Source: Acidovorax radicis
GTDB lineage: Bacteria; Pseudomonadota; Gammaproteobacteria; Burkholderiales; Burkholderiaceae_C
NCBI RefSeq assembly: GCF_020510705.1
Contig: NZ_CP075184.1
Coordinates: forward strand, 4,479,001 to 4,543,000
DNA: 64,000 nucleotides
Direction: 5' to 3'
Below, one piece after another: positions 20,896 to 33,374 of this stretch; positions within the stretch are counted from its first letter, which is position 1; each line of letters begins with the position of its first letter. The notes under the pieces are model-generated. The model did no database searches. It had not been told where the DNA came from and worked only from the letters and a program-made list of their open reading frames with translations. The translations under genes and the position numbers were made by a program.

Positions 20896-21732
20896 ATGAG
20901 CCAAACCGCCGCATCCCCGTCCCTCCCCACCATCGCCTTCATCGGCGGCGGCAACATGGCCAGCGCCATCATTGCCGGGCTGATCCACCAGGGCCACCCT
21001 GCCAGCCAGATCGAGGTGGTGGAACCCTGGGCCGAGGCGCGCGAGGCGCTGCGCAAGAACTACGGAATCGAAGCCCAGCCTGAAGCGGGCCCCGCCCTGC
21101 AGCACGCCCGCATCGTGGTGTGGGCCGTCAAGCCCCAGACCTTCAAGGATGCAGCCGCGCAGGCCAAGGCCCACACGCAGCAGGCCCTGCACCTGAGCGT
21201 GGCCGCAGGCATCCGCTCGGACAGCATCGCCCAGTGGCTGGGCACCGAGCGCATCGTGCGCACCATGCCCAATACACCGGCGCTGGTGGGCAAGGGCATG
21301 AGCGCGTTGTTCGCCCGCCCTGCCGTCACGCCCGCTGAACGCCAGAGCGTAGAAGCCATCATGGCGTCCACCGGCAAGTTCCTGTGGGTGGAGAGTGAAA
21401 AGCAGCTCGACGCCGTGACGGCCCTCTCCGGCTCCGGCCCGGCCTATGTTTTTTACTTCCTGGAAGCCATGACCCGCGCGGGCGTGGGCATGGGGCTGAG
21501 CGAACAGCAGGCGCACCAGCTGGCCGTGGGCACGTTTGTGGGCGCATCCGAACTGGCGCGCCGCTCTGACGACCCGCCTGCCGTGCTGCGCGAGCGCGTC
21601 ACGTCCAAGGGCGGCACCACCTATGCGGCCCTGCAGTCCATGGAAAAAGACGCTGTGGGCGCCCATTTCGAGGCGGCCATGCGCGCCGCCGAACAACGCG
21701 CCCAAGAACTGGGTGATGAATTCGGCGCCTGA
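20896..21732 (+). CDS. proC: pyrroline-5-carboxylate reductase
   Basis: Last step of proline synthesis: reduces 1-pyrroline-5-carboxylate with NAD(P)H. 278 residues from the ATG at 20896 (MSQTAASPSLPTIAFIGGGN). The Rossmann motif GGGNMASAI is at the N-terminus, and the C-terminal dimer domain has AVTALSGSGPAYVFYFLEAM and the family stretch LRERVTSKGGTTYAAL. It stands alone; an open frame extends upstream into repeat R1 copy B but has no coding character. Confidence 0.96.
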   Translation: MSQTAASPSLPTIAFIGGGNMASAIIAGLIHQGHPASQIEVVEPWAEAREALRKNYGIEAQPEAGPALQHARIVVWAVKPQTFKDAAAQAKAHTQQALHLSVAAGIRSDSIAQWLGTERIVRTMPNTPALVGKGMSALFARPAVTPAERQSVEAIMASTGKFLWVESEKQLDAVTALSGSGPAYVFYFLEAMTRAGVGMGLSEQQAHQLAVGTFVGASELARRSDDPPAVLRERVTSKGGTTYAALQSMEKDAVGAHFEAAMRAAEQRAQELGDEFGA

Positions 21733-21765
21733 GCTTTCTTCGGTGTTTTTAAGTGTTTTCAGGCT

Positions 21766-21790
21766 CTAGCGATTATCCAATAAGCGCTAG
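21766..21790. terminator. R2 hairpin between proC and ubiA
   Basis: CTAGCGATTAT (21766-21776) pairs with ATAAGCGCTAG (21780-21790) with one mismatch and a CCA loop, between the convergent ends of proC and ubiA. It has no T-run but is placed as a two-way terminator. It carries the R2 repeat AAGCGCTAGCAGCTATTAAT. Confidence 0.5.
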
Positions 21791-21796
21791 CAGCTA

Positions 21797-22684
21797 TTAA
21801 TTTGAGAGCACATACCGCACCAGGTAGCTGCCAGCAATGCCACAGAACACCGTGCACCCTAGCCAGTGGTTGATGCGGAAAGCCTTGAAGCACCCCTCGC
21901 GGGTGCGGGTGCGTATCAGCGTGAAATGCCACACGGCCTGGGCAAGCGCTACGGCCAATGCTATGTAAAAAGTAGCACCTAGCGCATATGGAATAAGCGC
22001 CAGAGCCCAAATCGACAAAAAGACCAGATAAAACACCACGATGCCCGCCACATCGAAGCGGCCCAGGGTAATGGCCGATGTCTTGATCCCGATCTTGAGA
22101 TCGTCATCGCGATCGACCATGGCGTATTCGGTGTCATAGGCCAGCACCCAGCACAGATTGCCCAGCCACAACCACCACGCCACAGCGGGCACGGCCCCCT
22201 GCACAGCGGCAAACGCGATGACGATGCCAAAGTTGAACGCTATGCCCAGCACGGCCTGCGGCATGGCGATGAACCGCTTGGTGAATGGATAGGCAATGGC
22301 CACCAGCAGCGCCGGCACCGACCACCCCACAGCGGCAGTGTTGGTGGTGAGCACCAGCCCGAAAGACATCAACGCCAGCACAGCGGCCAGCACCAGGGCC
22401 TCTTTCACCGACACGGCGCCGGTGGTGATCGGCCGGTTTGCGGTGCGCTTGACGTGCTTGTCGAAGTCACGATCGGCCACGTCGTTCACGCAGCAACCCG
22501 CGCTACGCATCAAAAACGTGCCCAGCACAAACACCGCCAGCAAATGCCAGCCCGGAAACCCGTCGGCCGCAATCCACAACGCGCCGAGCGTGGGCCACAG
22601 GCACACCAGCCAGCCAGCAGGGCGGTCCCAGCGGATAAGGTCCAGATAAAGAGACAAGCGACTGCGCGAAGAAGCTGGTGGCAT
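21797..22684 (-). CDS. ubiA: 4-hydroxybenzoate polyprenyltransferase
   Basis: Attaches the polyprenyl tail to 4-hydroxybenzoate in ubiquinone synthesis, in the inner membrane. 295 residues from the ATG at 22682-22684 ([20 protein letters not shown]), with about eight membrane segments. The two Asp-rich prenyl-diphosphate motifs are present: NDVADRDFD (67-75) and YAMVDRDDD near 195. An open frame upstream of this start is not family sequence. It is divergent from the hybrid kinase gene and convergent with proC. Confidence 0.95.
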   Translation of the reverse strand: MPPASSRSRLSLYLDLIRWDRPAGWLVCLWPTLGALWIAADGFPGWHLLAVFVLGTFLMRSAGCCVNDVADRDFDKHVKRTANRPITTGAVSVKEALVLAAVLALMSFGLVLTTNTAAVGWSVPALLVAIAYPFTKRFIAMPQAVLGIAFNFGIVIAFAAVQGAVPAVAWWLWLGNLCWVLAYDTEYAMVDRDDDLKIGIKTSAITLGRFDVAGIVVFYLVFLSIWALALIPYALGATFYIALAVALAQAVWHFTLIRTRTREGCFKAFRINHWLGCTVFCGIAGSYLVRYVLSN

Positions 22685-22874
22685 GGAGGTACAAAGCAGA
22701 ACAAAAGAGCACAGGGATCCGCCCCGGGGCCAGGGCGCACCGAATGTAGCAGCCCGGCGCTGCGCCCGCGCCCGCGCCGATAGACATGCCCTTGCCCGAT
22801 GGGCCGGGCCGCCCCCCACAGCGCGGCAAACCCGGTAAAGTCCCCCGTTCACCCACCCGACGGACCCGCATCGC

Positions 22875-26402
<3,528 letters not shown>

Positions 26403-26459
26403 CGCAGGCAGACGGCCCCCCGACGCATTGCCAACCCGCCAAGACACGCTCTGAGCCCC

Positions 26460-27299
26460 ATGTTTCAACCGAAGAAAGCGCGCACGGCAGACATTGAGCA
26501 GCGCCTGCTGATTGACGCGATCTACCACCGCTACCACTACGACTTTCGCGGGTACGCCCAGGCGTCGCTCAAACGGCGGCTGGGCTCCGCCATGCTGCAC
26601 TTTGGCTGCAAGACCCTGTCGCAGCTGCAAGACCGCGTGCTGCACGACCCTGTGGTGTTTCCCGCGCTGCTGCAATACCTCACGGTGCAGGTCAGCGAGA
26701 TGTTTCGCGACCCCAGCTACTACCAGTCCTTGCGCGCCGAGGTGGTGCCGCTGTTGCGCACCTACCCGTCGCTCAAGGTGTGGGTGGCAGGGTGCAGTGC
26801 GGGTGAAGAGGTGTATTCGCTGGCCATTTTGCTCAAGGAAGAAGGGTTGCTCGACCGCACGCTGATCTACGCGACCGACATCAACCACCAAGCGCTGCGC
26901 GCGGCCGAGTCGGGGGTTTTTGACGTGGACCGCATTGCCTCGTTCACCGAAAACCACGCGCGCTCGGGGGCACGCAGTTCGCTGTCCGACTATTACACGG
27001 CGCGCTATGGCCGCGTCGTCTTCGACAAGTCGTTGCGCGACCACATGGTGTTCTCGGACCACAGTCTGGCGACCGATAGCGTTTTTGCAGAAATGCACCT
27101 GGTCTCATGCCGCAATGTGCTGATCTACTTCGAACGCGATCTGCAAAACCGGGCCCTCGGGCTGTTTCGTGATTCGTTATGCCACCGCGGCTTTCTGGGG
27201 CTGGGCTCCAAGGAGTCCCTGCGGTTTTCCGGGCATGCCGATGCGTTTGACGACTTTGTGCCGGAAGACCGCATTTACCGAAAAAAGGCGGGCCTGTGA
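26460..27299 (+). CDS. CheR-type protein-glutamate methyltransferase
   Basis: 279 residues. The N-terminal helical CheR domain holds HYDFRGYAQASLKRRLG; the SAM-binding domain has VWVAGCSAGEEVYSLAI near residue 110, ATDINHQAL, and the family signature VSCRNVLIYFERDLQ. CheR proteins methylate glutamates of chemoreceptors using S-adenosylmethionine. No receptor gene accompanies it; the only chemoreceptor in the window is 25 kb away. Its substrate is therefore open, the hybrid kinase being a candidate. Its stop overlaps the CheB start (TGATG). Confidence 0.9.
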   Translation: MFQPKKARTADIEQRLLIDAIYHRYHYDFRGYAQASLKRRLGSAMLHFGCKTLSQLQDRVLHDPVVFPALLQYLTVQVSEMFRDPSYYQSLRAEVVPLLRTYPSLKVWVAGCSAGEEVYSLAILLKEEGLLDRTLIYATDINHQALRAAESGVFDVDRIASFTENHARSGARSSLSDYYTARYGRVVFDKSLRDHMVFSDHSLATDSVFAEMHLVSCRNVLIYFERDLQNRALGLFRDSLCHRGFLGLGSKESLRFSGHADAFDDFVPEDRIYRKKAGL

Positions 27300-27919
27300 T
27301 GTCGTCATTGCCGCCATTGCCGCCCCATGCCGCCAGCCACGATGCCATCGTGGTGGGGGGGTCTTCGGGCGCCATTGATGCACTCATTCAATTGCTGCCC
27401 GCCCTGCCACCCACCCTGTGCGCGGCCGTGCTGATCGTGTTGCACCTGCCCCGCGACCGCCGCAGCCTGCTGGCTGACATCTTTCGCCAGCGCTGCGCGC
27501 TGCCCGTGCAGGAGGCGCAGGACAAAGAGGCCATCACGCCCGGCACGGTCTATTTCGCACCACCCGACTACCACCTGCTGGTGGACCAAGGGCCCCACAT
27601 CGCACTGTCAATCGACAAGCCCGTGCATTATTCACGCCCGTCGATTGATGTCCTGTTCGAGTCCGCCGCCGACCAATATGGTGAGCGGCTGGTCGGCATC
27701 TTGCTGTCGGGCGCCAACGAAGATGGCGCACACGGACTGCAGGCCATTCGCGCAGCAGGCGGGCTCACCATGGTGCAGGATCCCGCCAGCGCATCCATGC
27801 CCGCCATGCCGCTGGCCGCGCTCGCGCGGGATGCCGGCCACCATGTTCTGACCCCTGCCGCAATGGCCGATTGGCTGGCGCAATGGCCGGAGCGACAGAC
27901 CCCGGGGGTATCTGCATGA
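27299..27919 (+). CDS. stand-alone CheB-type methylesterase domain protein
   Basis: 206 residues from the ATG at 27299, which overlaps the cheR stop by one base. It is a CheB catalytic domain without the usual N-terminal receiver. The likely catalytic triad is visible: Ser23 (GGSSGA), His49 (LIVLHLP) and Asp142 (SGANEDGAHGL). Full CheB is activated by phosphorylation of its receiver, so this protein must be controlled in another way, perhaps by the neighbouring receivers. The end overlaps the next start by 4 bp (ATGA). Confidence 0.9.
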   Translation: MSSLPPLPPHAASHDAIVVGGSSGAIDALIQLLPALPPTLCAAVLIVLHLPRDRRSLLADIFRQRCALPVQEAQDKEAITPGTVYFAPPDYHLLVDQGPHIALSIDKPVHYSRPSIDVLFESAADQYGERLVGILLSGANEDGAHGLQAIRAAGGLTMVQDPASASMPAMPLAALARDAGHHVLTPAAMADWLAQWPERQTPGVSA

Positions 27920-29124
27920 TGCCCACCAACCTGCCCACTGTCGCACCACCCCTCCCATTCAGCCCCGCCCCCACCATGTCACACACCGACCGTATCAAAT
28001 GCCTTCTTGTTGACGACGTGCAGGAAAACCTGATCGCGCTGGAAGCACTGCTGCAGCGTGACGGCCTGGACATCCTGAAGGCACAGTCAGGGCCCGAGGC
28101 GTTAGAGCTATTGCTTACCCACGGCGACGTGGCGCTGGCGCTGCTGGACGTCCAGATGCCCGAGATGAACGGCTTTGAGCTGGCTGAACTCATTCGCGGT
28201 AGCGAGCGCACCCGCCATATCCCGCTGATCTTTATTACGGCGGGCTCGCGCGAGCACAACTGGCAGTTCAAGGGCTATGAAAGCGGTGCGGTCGACTTCC
28301 TGTACAAGCCGATCGACCCGCACATGCTGACCACCAAAGCCGGCGTCTTCTTTGAACTGCAACGACGCAAGCAAGCCCTGGCACATGAGCTCAAGGAGCG
28401 CACCGAAGCGCTGCGCATCAACGAAATGTTCATGGCGGTGCTAAGCCACGACCTTCGCACCCCGCTCATGGCGATACAGGCCGCCGCCGCCATGCTCAAG
28501 CGCCACCCCGACGCCGACAAAAGCGCCGCGCTGGCCGAGCGTGTGCTCAGCAGCAGCCAGCGCATGGGCTGCATGATCGAAGACCTGCTGGACATCACCC
28601 GCATTCGGCAAGCGGGTGGCATGGCACTGGGGCTGGTGCCGGTCGACCTTCAGGCGCTGGTCCAGCGCACACTCGACGAAGTGCTGACCAGCTTTCCCAA
28701 TCGCAGCGTCAATGTGGAATGGCTCGGCACCCTGCAAGGCACCTGGGATGGCGAGCGCCTATGCCAGGTGGTGACCAATCTGGCGGGAAATGCACTGCAC
28801 CACGGCGCCCCCGACCAACCCGTGCAGGTAACGGTGGACGGCTCGCAAGCCAACACCGTGGCCATCACCGTGGCCAATAGCGGGATGATTCCTCAGGCCC
28901 TGCTGCCGCAGATTTTCGATCCGTTCCGGGGGCGTGACCGCGAGCCCGGCCGCCGCCAAGGACTGGGGCTGGGCCTGTTCATCGTGCGCCAGATCGTGCG
29001 GGCGCACCAAGGCCACATTGATGTGACATCGCAGGCCGGAACCACCTGTTTTCGCGTGGAACTGCCACGGCACGCAAGGGCGCCAGCGCAAGCAGCATCT
29101 GCCTCCCGCAATTCAGCGCAATAA
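27916..29124 (+). CDS. receiver-histidine kinase protein (REC-HisKA-HATPase)
   Basis: 402 residues if started at the ATG overlapping the cheB stop; an ATG at 27976 (MSHTDRIKCLLVDD) would give 382 and is equally near the first domain. The receiver comes first (phosphoacceptor Asp78, LLDVQMPEMNG; Lys131 in YKP), then a HisKA domain with His178 (AVLSHDLRTPL) and an ATPase domain with NLAGNALHHGA and RQGLGLGLFIV. No membrane segment is seen. The layout suggests a soluble kinase that receives phosphate or a signal from the hybrid kinase. Same operon by overlap. Confidence 0.88.
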   Translation: MMPTNLPTVAPPLPFSPAPTMSHTDRIKCLLVDDVQENLIALEALLQRDGLDILKAQSGPEALELLLTHGDVALALLDVQMPEMNGFELAELIRGSERTRHIPLIFITAGSREHNWQFKGYESGAVDFLYKPIDPHMLTTKAGVFFELQRRKQALAHELKERTEALRINEMFMAVLSHDLRTPLMAIQAAAAMLKRHPDADKSAALAERVLSSSQRMGCMIEDLLDITRIRQAGGMALGLVPVDLQALVQRTLDEVLTSFPNRSVNVEWLGTLQGTWDGERLCQVVTNLAGNALHHGAPDQPVQVTVDGSQANTVAITVANSGMIPQALLPQIFDPFRGRDREPGRRQGLGLGLFIVRQIVRAHQGHIDVTSQAGTTCFRVELPRHARAPAQAASASRNSAQ

Positions 29125-29240
29125 CAGACCTTCCAGGCGCCCTCGCGGCCACAAAGCGCCCACGAAAAGGGGCGTAGCGGTTGTGTAGCGGGGCTACCCA
29201 GCCATCAAGGGAATGCGGCCTGGCACAAGGCGCCCACCCT

Positions 29241-29621
29241 TCATGCCTTTTCTTCGGGCAGATGGCCGCCCATGGCTTCCTCAATGGAGACGAGCAGCTG
29301 CTCCAGTTCTTCCAACTCAAAGGGTTTGAGCAGGGTGCGAACATGGGGCCCCCATGAACTGGGGTAACTGCCCAATTCATACCCCGAGCACAACACCACC
29401 CAACGCTTCGGGTCATAGGCAAGCAGCCTGCGGGCGAGGTCGGTGCCCGACATGCCGGGCAGGCTGACATCCACGAAGAGCAAATCAAACGTCTGCTGGG
29501 CATCCAGCGCCAAGGCCTCTTCGGCCGTGGCGCTGGCGGTCACGGTATGGCCCTCACCTTCCATGAGCATGCCAATCGTCTCGCGCAGCTCCGTGTTGTC
29601 TTCAACATACAGTATTCGCAT
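29241..29621 (-). CDS. single-domain response regulator
   Basis: 126 residues, one receiver domain and no output domain. The acidic pocket (VEDN), phosphoacceptor Asp51 (LLFVDVSLPGMSG), a Ser switch (LCSG) and the conserved Lys (LLKPFE) are all present. It runs convergently toward the CheR/CheB/kinase operon 116 bp away and may relay phosphate from its kinases, or act as a phosphate sink. It has no DNA-binding part. Confidence 0.85.
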   Translation of the reverse strand: MRILYVEDNTELRETIGMLMEGEGHTVTASATAEEALALDAQQTFDLLFVDVSLPGMSGTDLARRLLAYDPKRWVVLCSGYELGSYPSSWGPHVRTLLKPFELEELEQLLVSIEEAMGGHLPEEKA

Positions 29622-29798
29622 ACATCACCGTTTTTCTTGCCCTCCGTGGCGTCATACCAGTCAGACCGGTCAAGCCACAAGGCCTGACAAGGCCCTGCAG
29701 CAACCTAGACGCCACGCCCTGACGCGGATCATCCTCAAAACGGCAGAAACATCCTGTAGGACAAAACGCACTTCGGGACGCAAGCCACCCGGCAGAGA

Positions 29799-30317
29799 TC
29801 ATTCCTCCAACAGCGAACGCAGCATCCACGCCGTTTGCTCGTGCACCGTGAGGCGCTGGGTCAGCAGGTCGGCCGTAGGCTCGTCACTGGCTTTGTCGGC
29901 CAGAGGAAACAGGCTTCGGGCTGTGCGCGCCACGGCCTCATGGCCCTCCACCAGCACCCGCACCATGTCCATCGCCTTGGGTGGCTTGGCAGGTGCATCG
30001 GGCACCGTGGCCAGCTTGCCAAACTCGGCGTACGAACCGGGCGCCACGTGGCCCAGCGAACGGATGCGCTCGGCGATGGGGTCCACCGCGTTCCACAGCT
30101 CGGTGTACTGCGCCATGAACATGGTATGCAGCGTGTTGAACATGGGGCCCGTCACGTTCCAGTGGAAGTTGTGGGTGGTGAGGTACAGCGTGTAGGTATC
30201 GGCCAGCAGGCGCGAGAGGCCTTGCGCGATGGCTGCGCGATCTTTCTCGCTGATGCCGATATTGATGCTGGGAGCGTTGGTTTTGCCGGATGCGGCTTTG
30301 CCTGGAGCTTTGGCCAT
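29799..30317 (-). CDS. dps: Dps-family ferritin-like DNA protection protein
   Basis: 172 residues. The ferroxidase-type segment is [19 protein letters not shown] followed by [15 protein letters not shown]. The two His and the later Asp and Glu match known ligands, but the position of the first ferroxidase Asp (four residues after the second His) is Met here. Dps proteins form 12-mers that store iron and shield DNA from peroxide. The 152-bp gap upstream holds a nested inverted repeat (30352-30391). oxyR lies 2.1 kb upstream; OxyR control is plausible but no site is proven. Confidence 0.9.
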   Translation of the reverse strand: MAKAPGKAASGKTNAPSINIGISEKDRAAIAQGLSRLLADTYTLYLTTHNFHWNVTGPMFNTLHTMFMAQYTELWNAVDPIAERIRSLGHVAPGSYAEFGKLATVPDAPAKPPKAMDMVRVLVEGHEAVARTARSLFPLADKASDEPTADLLTQRLTVHEQTAWMLRSLLEE

Positions 30318-30351
30318 GGGGAGATTCCTTCCGTTCTGAAAACAAGAGACA

Positions 30352-30391
30352 TCCCGTGCGATGGCCGCCCGTCAGACGGGCGCACACGGGA
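30352..30391. other. nested inverted repeats upstream of dps
   Basis: An outer pair TCCCGTG / CACGGGA (30352-30358, 30385-30391) encloses an inner pair CGCCCGT / ACGGGCG (30366-30372, 30376-30382) with a 3-base loop. It lies 35 bp before the dps start and 78 bp after the M20 peptidase stop. It could be a terminator without a T-run or a structured dps leader. Confidence 0.45.
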
Positions 30392-30469
30392 CCCTCAAAC
30401 ACTGTAGCGCAAGCAGCCGGTCAAGAACGTGACCACCGGCCGTGGCCCTGCGCCAGGGTCAACCAACGA

Positions 30470-32227
30470 TCATTGCATCTGCGCCAGATTGCCGATGCGC
30501 ACCAGCATCTCGGTGAACATCTGCATGTCGGCGTCCAGATCCACCACCTCCTTGAACTCCTTGGCGTTGTGCGCGGTGTACTTCTTGCCGGGCATCGCCG
30601 GGCCAAAGTTGATGGCGTTGGGCATCAGCTTGGCGGTCGTGCTCCCAGCGGTCGGCACGGGTTTGGCTTCCAGGCCGGTGGTGTCACCGAAGGTATTGAG
30701 CAAGGTGGCCAGCCACGCGCCCTTGGGGTCGCGGGCCATCCAGTTGCCTTGGGGGTGGTCCACCTCGACCGCCACGCCAGCCTGGGCGCCCCACGCCTTG
30801 ATGCGTGTGGTCGTGGCTTGCGACAAGGCCTCAGGCGTGCGGCCCCGGGGCATGCGCACATTCACCAGCACATCCACCTTGCCATCCTTTTCGCGGACCA
30901 GGTTCGGAGACATCGTCAGCGGGCCCATGAAGTCGTCGCTGTACGCCAGGCCCATGGTGTGGCCCAGATAGTCCACGCCATACAGGTCGGCCATGTACTT
31001 CACGGCCTGGGCGTATCCGTTGACAGCCAGCGTCACACCCGATTGCTGCAGGAACAGTGCCAGGCGTGGCAGCGGGTTCACACCCTCTTCGGGGCGCGAT
31101 CCGTGGGCCGATGCCCCCGTCACCTTGACCAGCACATCGGCGCCATCCAGCGCCACATCGATGTTGAACTTGCCGCCCTGCCCCGCGTACTTGGCCACAA
31201 ACGCGTCCTTGGCCGCGTTGAGCTGGGCCGCGACGGCTTGTGCATTGCCGCCGCGCAGGCGTGCGGTGGCGGTTTGCGGGACGGCATTGGCCGATGCGGC
31301 TCCGGCCATGGCCACAATCGCCGGGGCACCGCCAGCGCCGGTCGTCGCGCCCAGCACGAAGGTGGCACGCAAGGCACCAGAGCCCTTCTCGGCCACCACG
31401 GCGGGGTACTTGCTGTCGAGAACGATGTTGTAGTCAGGCAGCGCGGTCTTGGTGCGGTAGTACTTCATCGCATCACCACCGGTTTCTTCCGTCGTCTCGA
31501 TCATGAGGCGGATGGTGCGCGCCAGCGGCAGACCGCTGTCCTTCACGGCTTTCATCGCGTAGAGCACCGCAGCAATCGAGCCCTTGTCGTCGATGGAGCC
31601 CCGGCCATACAGGTTGCCGCCCACACGCGTCAGCTTGAAGGGATCCAGGCGCGTGCCGTCGTCCAGCACCCATTCATCGGCGACCACGGGCACCACGTCC
31701 GCGTGGGTCAGGATGCCGAACTCCTGCGTGCCGCTACCGGGCAGCTTGACCTCGAACACGCGGTTGTCCACGTTGCGAAACTGCAGGCCAAAATCCTTGG
31801 CCATGCCTTCCACCAACGCACCAAAGGCGATGATGGAGGGGTCCTCGTGCGGGGGGATCTTGTCGGAACGCACCGTCGGAAGGGACACCATGCGGGCCGT
31901 GGTGTCGATCACCGCGGCCTGGTTCTTCAAGCGGTTGTACAAGCCGAGCAGGCGGCTGATGTTGACCAGGTCATCACCTTGCAGCGTGGCCTTTTTTTCG
32001 TAGGCGTTCACCGCAGGGGCCAATGCGGGTTGCATCTGCGCCGACAGCGCCAGGAACTGGCTGAAACTGCCGGATGCGGCCGTGGTAGCCCGGGTGGCGG
32101 GCGCCGCCGCGATGCGGTCGAGTTCCGGTTTTTTGAGAGTGCCTGCAACAAACGGTGCCGCAGGCGGCACGGTGGAACACGCGGACAAGGCGGCAACCAG
32201 TGTTGCCGTGAGCCAAAGCTTCTTCAT
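30470..32227 (-). CDS. M20-family metallopeptidase lipoprotein
   Basis: 585 residues. The N-terminus is a lipoprotein signal peptide with the lipobox LSAC (Cys17), so the mature protein is likely anchored in the periplasm. The M20 metal ligands are visible: His175 and Asp177 (LTHADVV), Asp213 (RGSIDDKGS) and the catalytic Glu pair 247-248 (TTEETGG). It resembles the PepV group of dipeptidases. An exported M20 enzyme is less common than the cytosolic ones; the substrate cannot be told. It appears to be a single gene, with dps downstream on the same strand. Confidence 0.85.
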   Translation of the reverse strand: MKKLWLTATLVAALSACSTVPPAAPFVAGTLKKPELDRIAAAPATRATTAASGSFSQFLALSAQMQPALAPAVNAYEKKATLQGDDLVNISRLLGLYNRLKNQAAVIDTTARMVSLPTVRSDKIPPHEDPSIIAFGALVEGMAKDFGLQFRNVDNRVFEVKLPGSGTQEFGILTHADVVPVVADEWVLDDGTRLDPFKLTRVGGNLYGRGSIDDKGSIAAVLYAMKAVKDSGLPLARTIRLMIETTEETGGDAMKYYRTKTALPDYNIVLDSKYPAVVAEKGSGALRATFVLGATTGAGGAPAIVAMAGAASANAVPQTATARLRGGNAQAVAAQLNAAKDAFVAKYAGQGGKFNIDVALDGADVLVKVTGASAHGSRPEEGVNPLPRLALFLQQSGVTLAVNGYAQAVKYMADLYGVDYLGHTMGLAYSDDFMGPLTMSPNLVREKDGKVDVLVNVRMPRGRTPEALSQATTTRIKAWGAQAGVAVEVDHPQGNWMARDPKGAWLATLLNTFGDTTGLEAKPVPTAGSTTAKLMPNAINFGPAMPGKKYTAHNAKEFKEVVDLDADMQMFTEMLVRIGNLAQMQ

Positions 32228-32408
32228 GAGAACCTCTTAGGAGATACAAAAGCTGCAGCCGCCATGTGGAGGGCGGCTGAACAGCCGGGGCAATACAAGC
32301 GCTTCACAGAAAACGCAGGGCGCAGAGCGGGTCCATCGGCCCGGCCAACGAGCCCGGGCGCGGCGCGAGTGTAGCCGCGCAACGTGACCGCCAAAGTCAA
32401 AAACGCGC

Positions 32409-33374
32409 TCAGGACAAGCGTGTCACACCAGGCAATTCGCAGGCATAAATCGCGTTACGCAGCGCCGCAATGGCCTCGTAGCGCGTGAAACTGCGCCGCC
32501 ACGCCAGCACCACACGCCGCATCGGCGGTGGGCCGCCATCCTCCTCGCGAATCGGCAGGTAGCGGATATATGTTTCGTCGCTCTTGCGACGCCGCGACAC
32601 CGTGAGCAGCGCATCGCGCGGCACCGACAGGCGGGGCACCAGCGTCACGCCCATGCCCGCCGCCACCATGTGCTTGATGGTTTCGAGCGACGACCCCTCG
32701 AACGACTTGCGGATGCCCTCGGCATTGCTGGAAAAACGCGCGAACTCGGGGCAGACCTCCAGCACATGGTCCCGAAAACAGTGGCCCGCGCCCAGAAGCA
32801 GCATGGTTTCGTTCTTGAGTTCGGCGGCGGTCACCGACTTCTTGGTCGCCAGCGGGTGCGCGCTGGGCACGGCCGCCATGAAAGGCTCGTCATACAGCGG
32901 CGCCATGGCCAGGCCGGTGTCCGGAAAAGGCTCAGCCAGCACGGCGCAATCGATCTCGCCGGTGCGCAACATCTCCAGCAGCTTGACGGTGAAATTCTCC
33001 TGCAGCATCAACGGCATCTGGGGGTTGCGCGCAATCGAATGCCGCACCAGATCGGGCAGCAGATAAGGCCCGATGGTGTAGATGACCCCCAGCGTGAGCG
33101 GTCCGGACAGCGGGTCTTTGCCCCGCTTGGCAAGCTCCTTGATGGCGGCCGCCTGCTCCAGCACACTTTGCGCCTGGCGCACGATCTCCTCGCCCAACGC
33201 AGTCACGGTCACCTCGCCCGCGCTGCGCTCGAAGATCTTGACGTCCAGCTCTTCCTCCAGCTTCTTGATGGCCACCGACAGCGTGGGCTGCGACACATAA
33301 CACGCATCGGCTGCATGGCCGAAGTGCTTCTCGCGGGCCACCGCAACGATGTACTTGAGTTCGGTGAGGGTCAT
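32409..33374 (-). CDS. oxyR: hydrogen-peroxide sensor and regulator OxyR
   Basis: 321 residues. LysR helix-turn-helix at the N-terminus (FGHAADACYVSQPTLSVAIK) and a regulatory domain with Cys199 and Cys208 in GHCFRDHVLEVCPE, exactly at the positions and spacing that form the peroxide-sensing disulfide. OxyR activates catalase, peroxidase and often dps genes. Its start overlaps the stop of the upstream membrane protein gene by 4 bp, making it the third gene of a recG operon. Confidence 0.95.
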   Translation of the reverse strand: MTLTELKYIVAVAREKHFGHAADACYVSQPTLSVAIKKLEEELDVKIFERSAGEVTVTALGEEIVRQAQSVLEQAAAIKELAKRGKDPLSGPLTLGVIYTIGPYLLPDLVRHSIARNPQMPLMLQENFTVKLLEMLRTGEIDCAVLAEPFPDTGLAMAPLYDEPFMAAVPSAHPLATKKSVTAAELKNETMLLLGAGHCFRDHVLEVCPEFARFSSNAEGIRKSFEGSSLETIKHMVAAGMGVTLVPRLSVPRDALLTVSRRRKSDETYIRYLPIREEDGGPPPMRRVVLAWRRSFTRYEAIAALRNAIYACELPGVTRLS

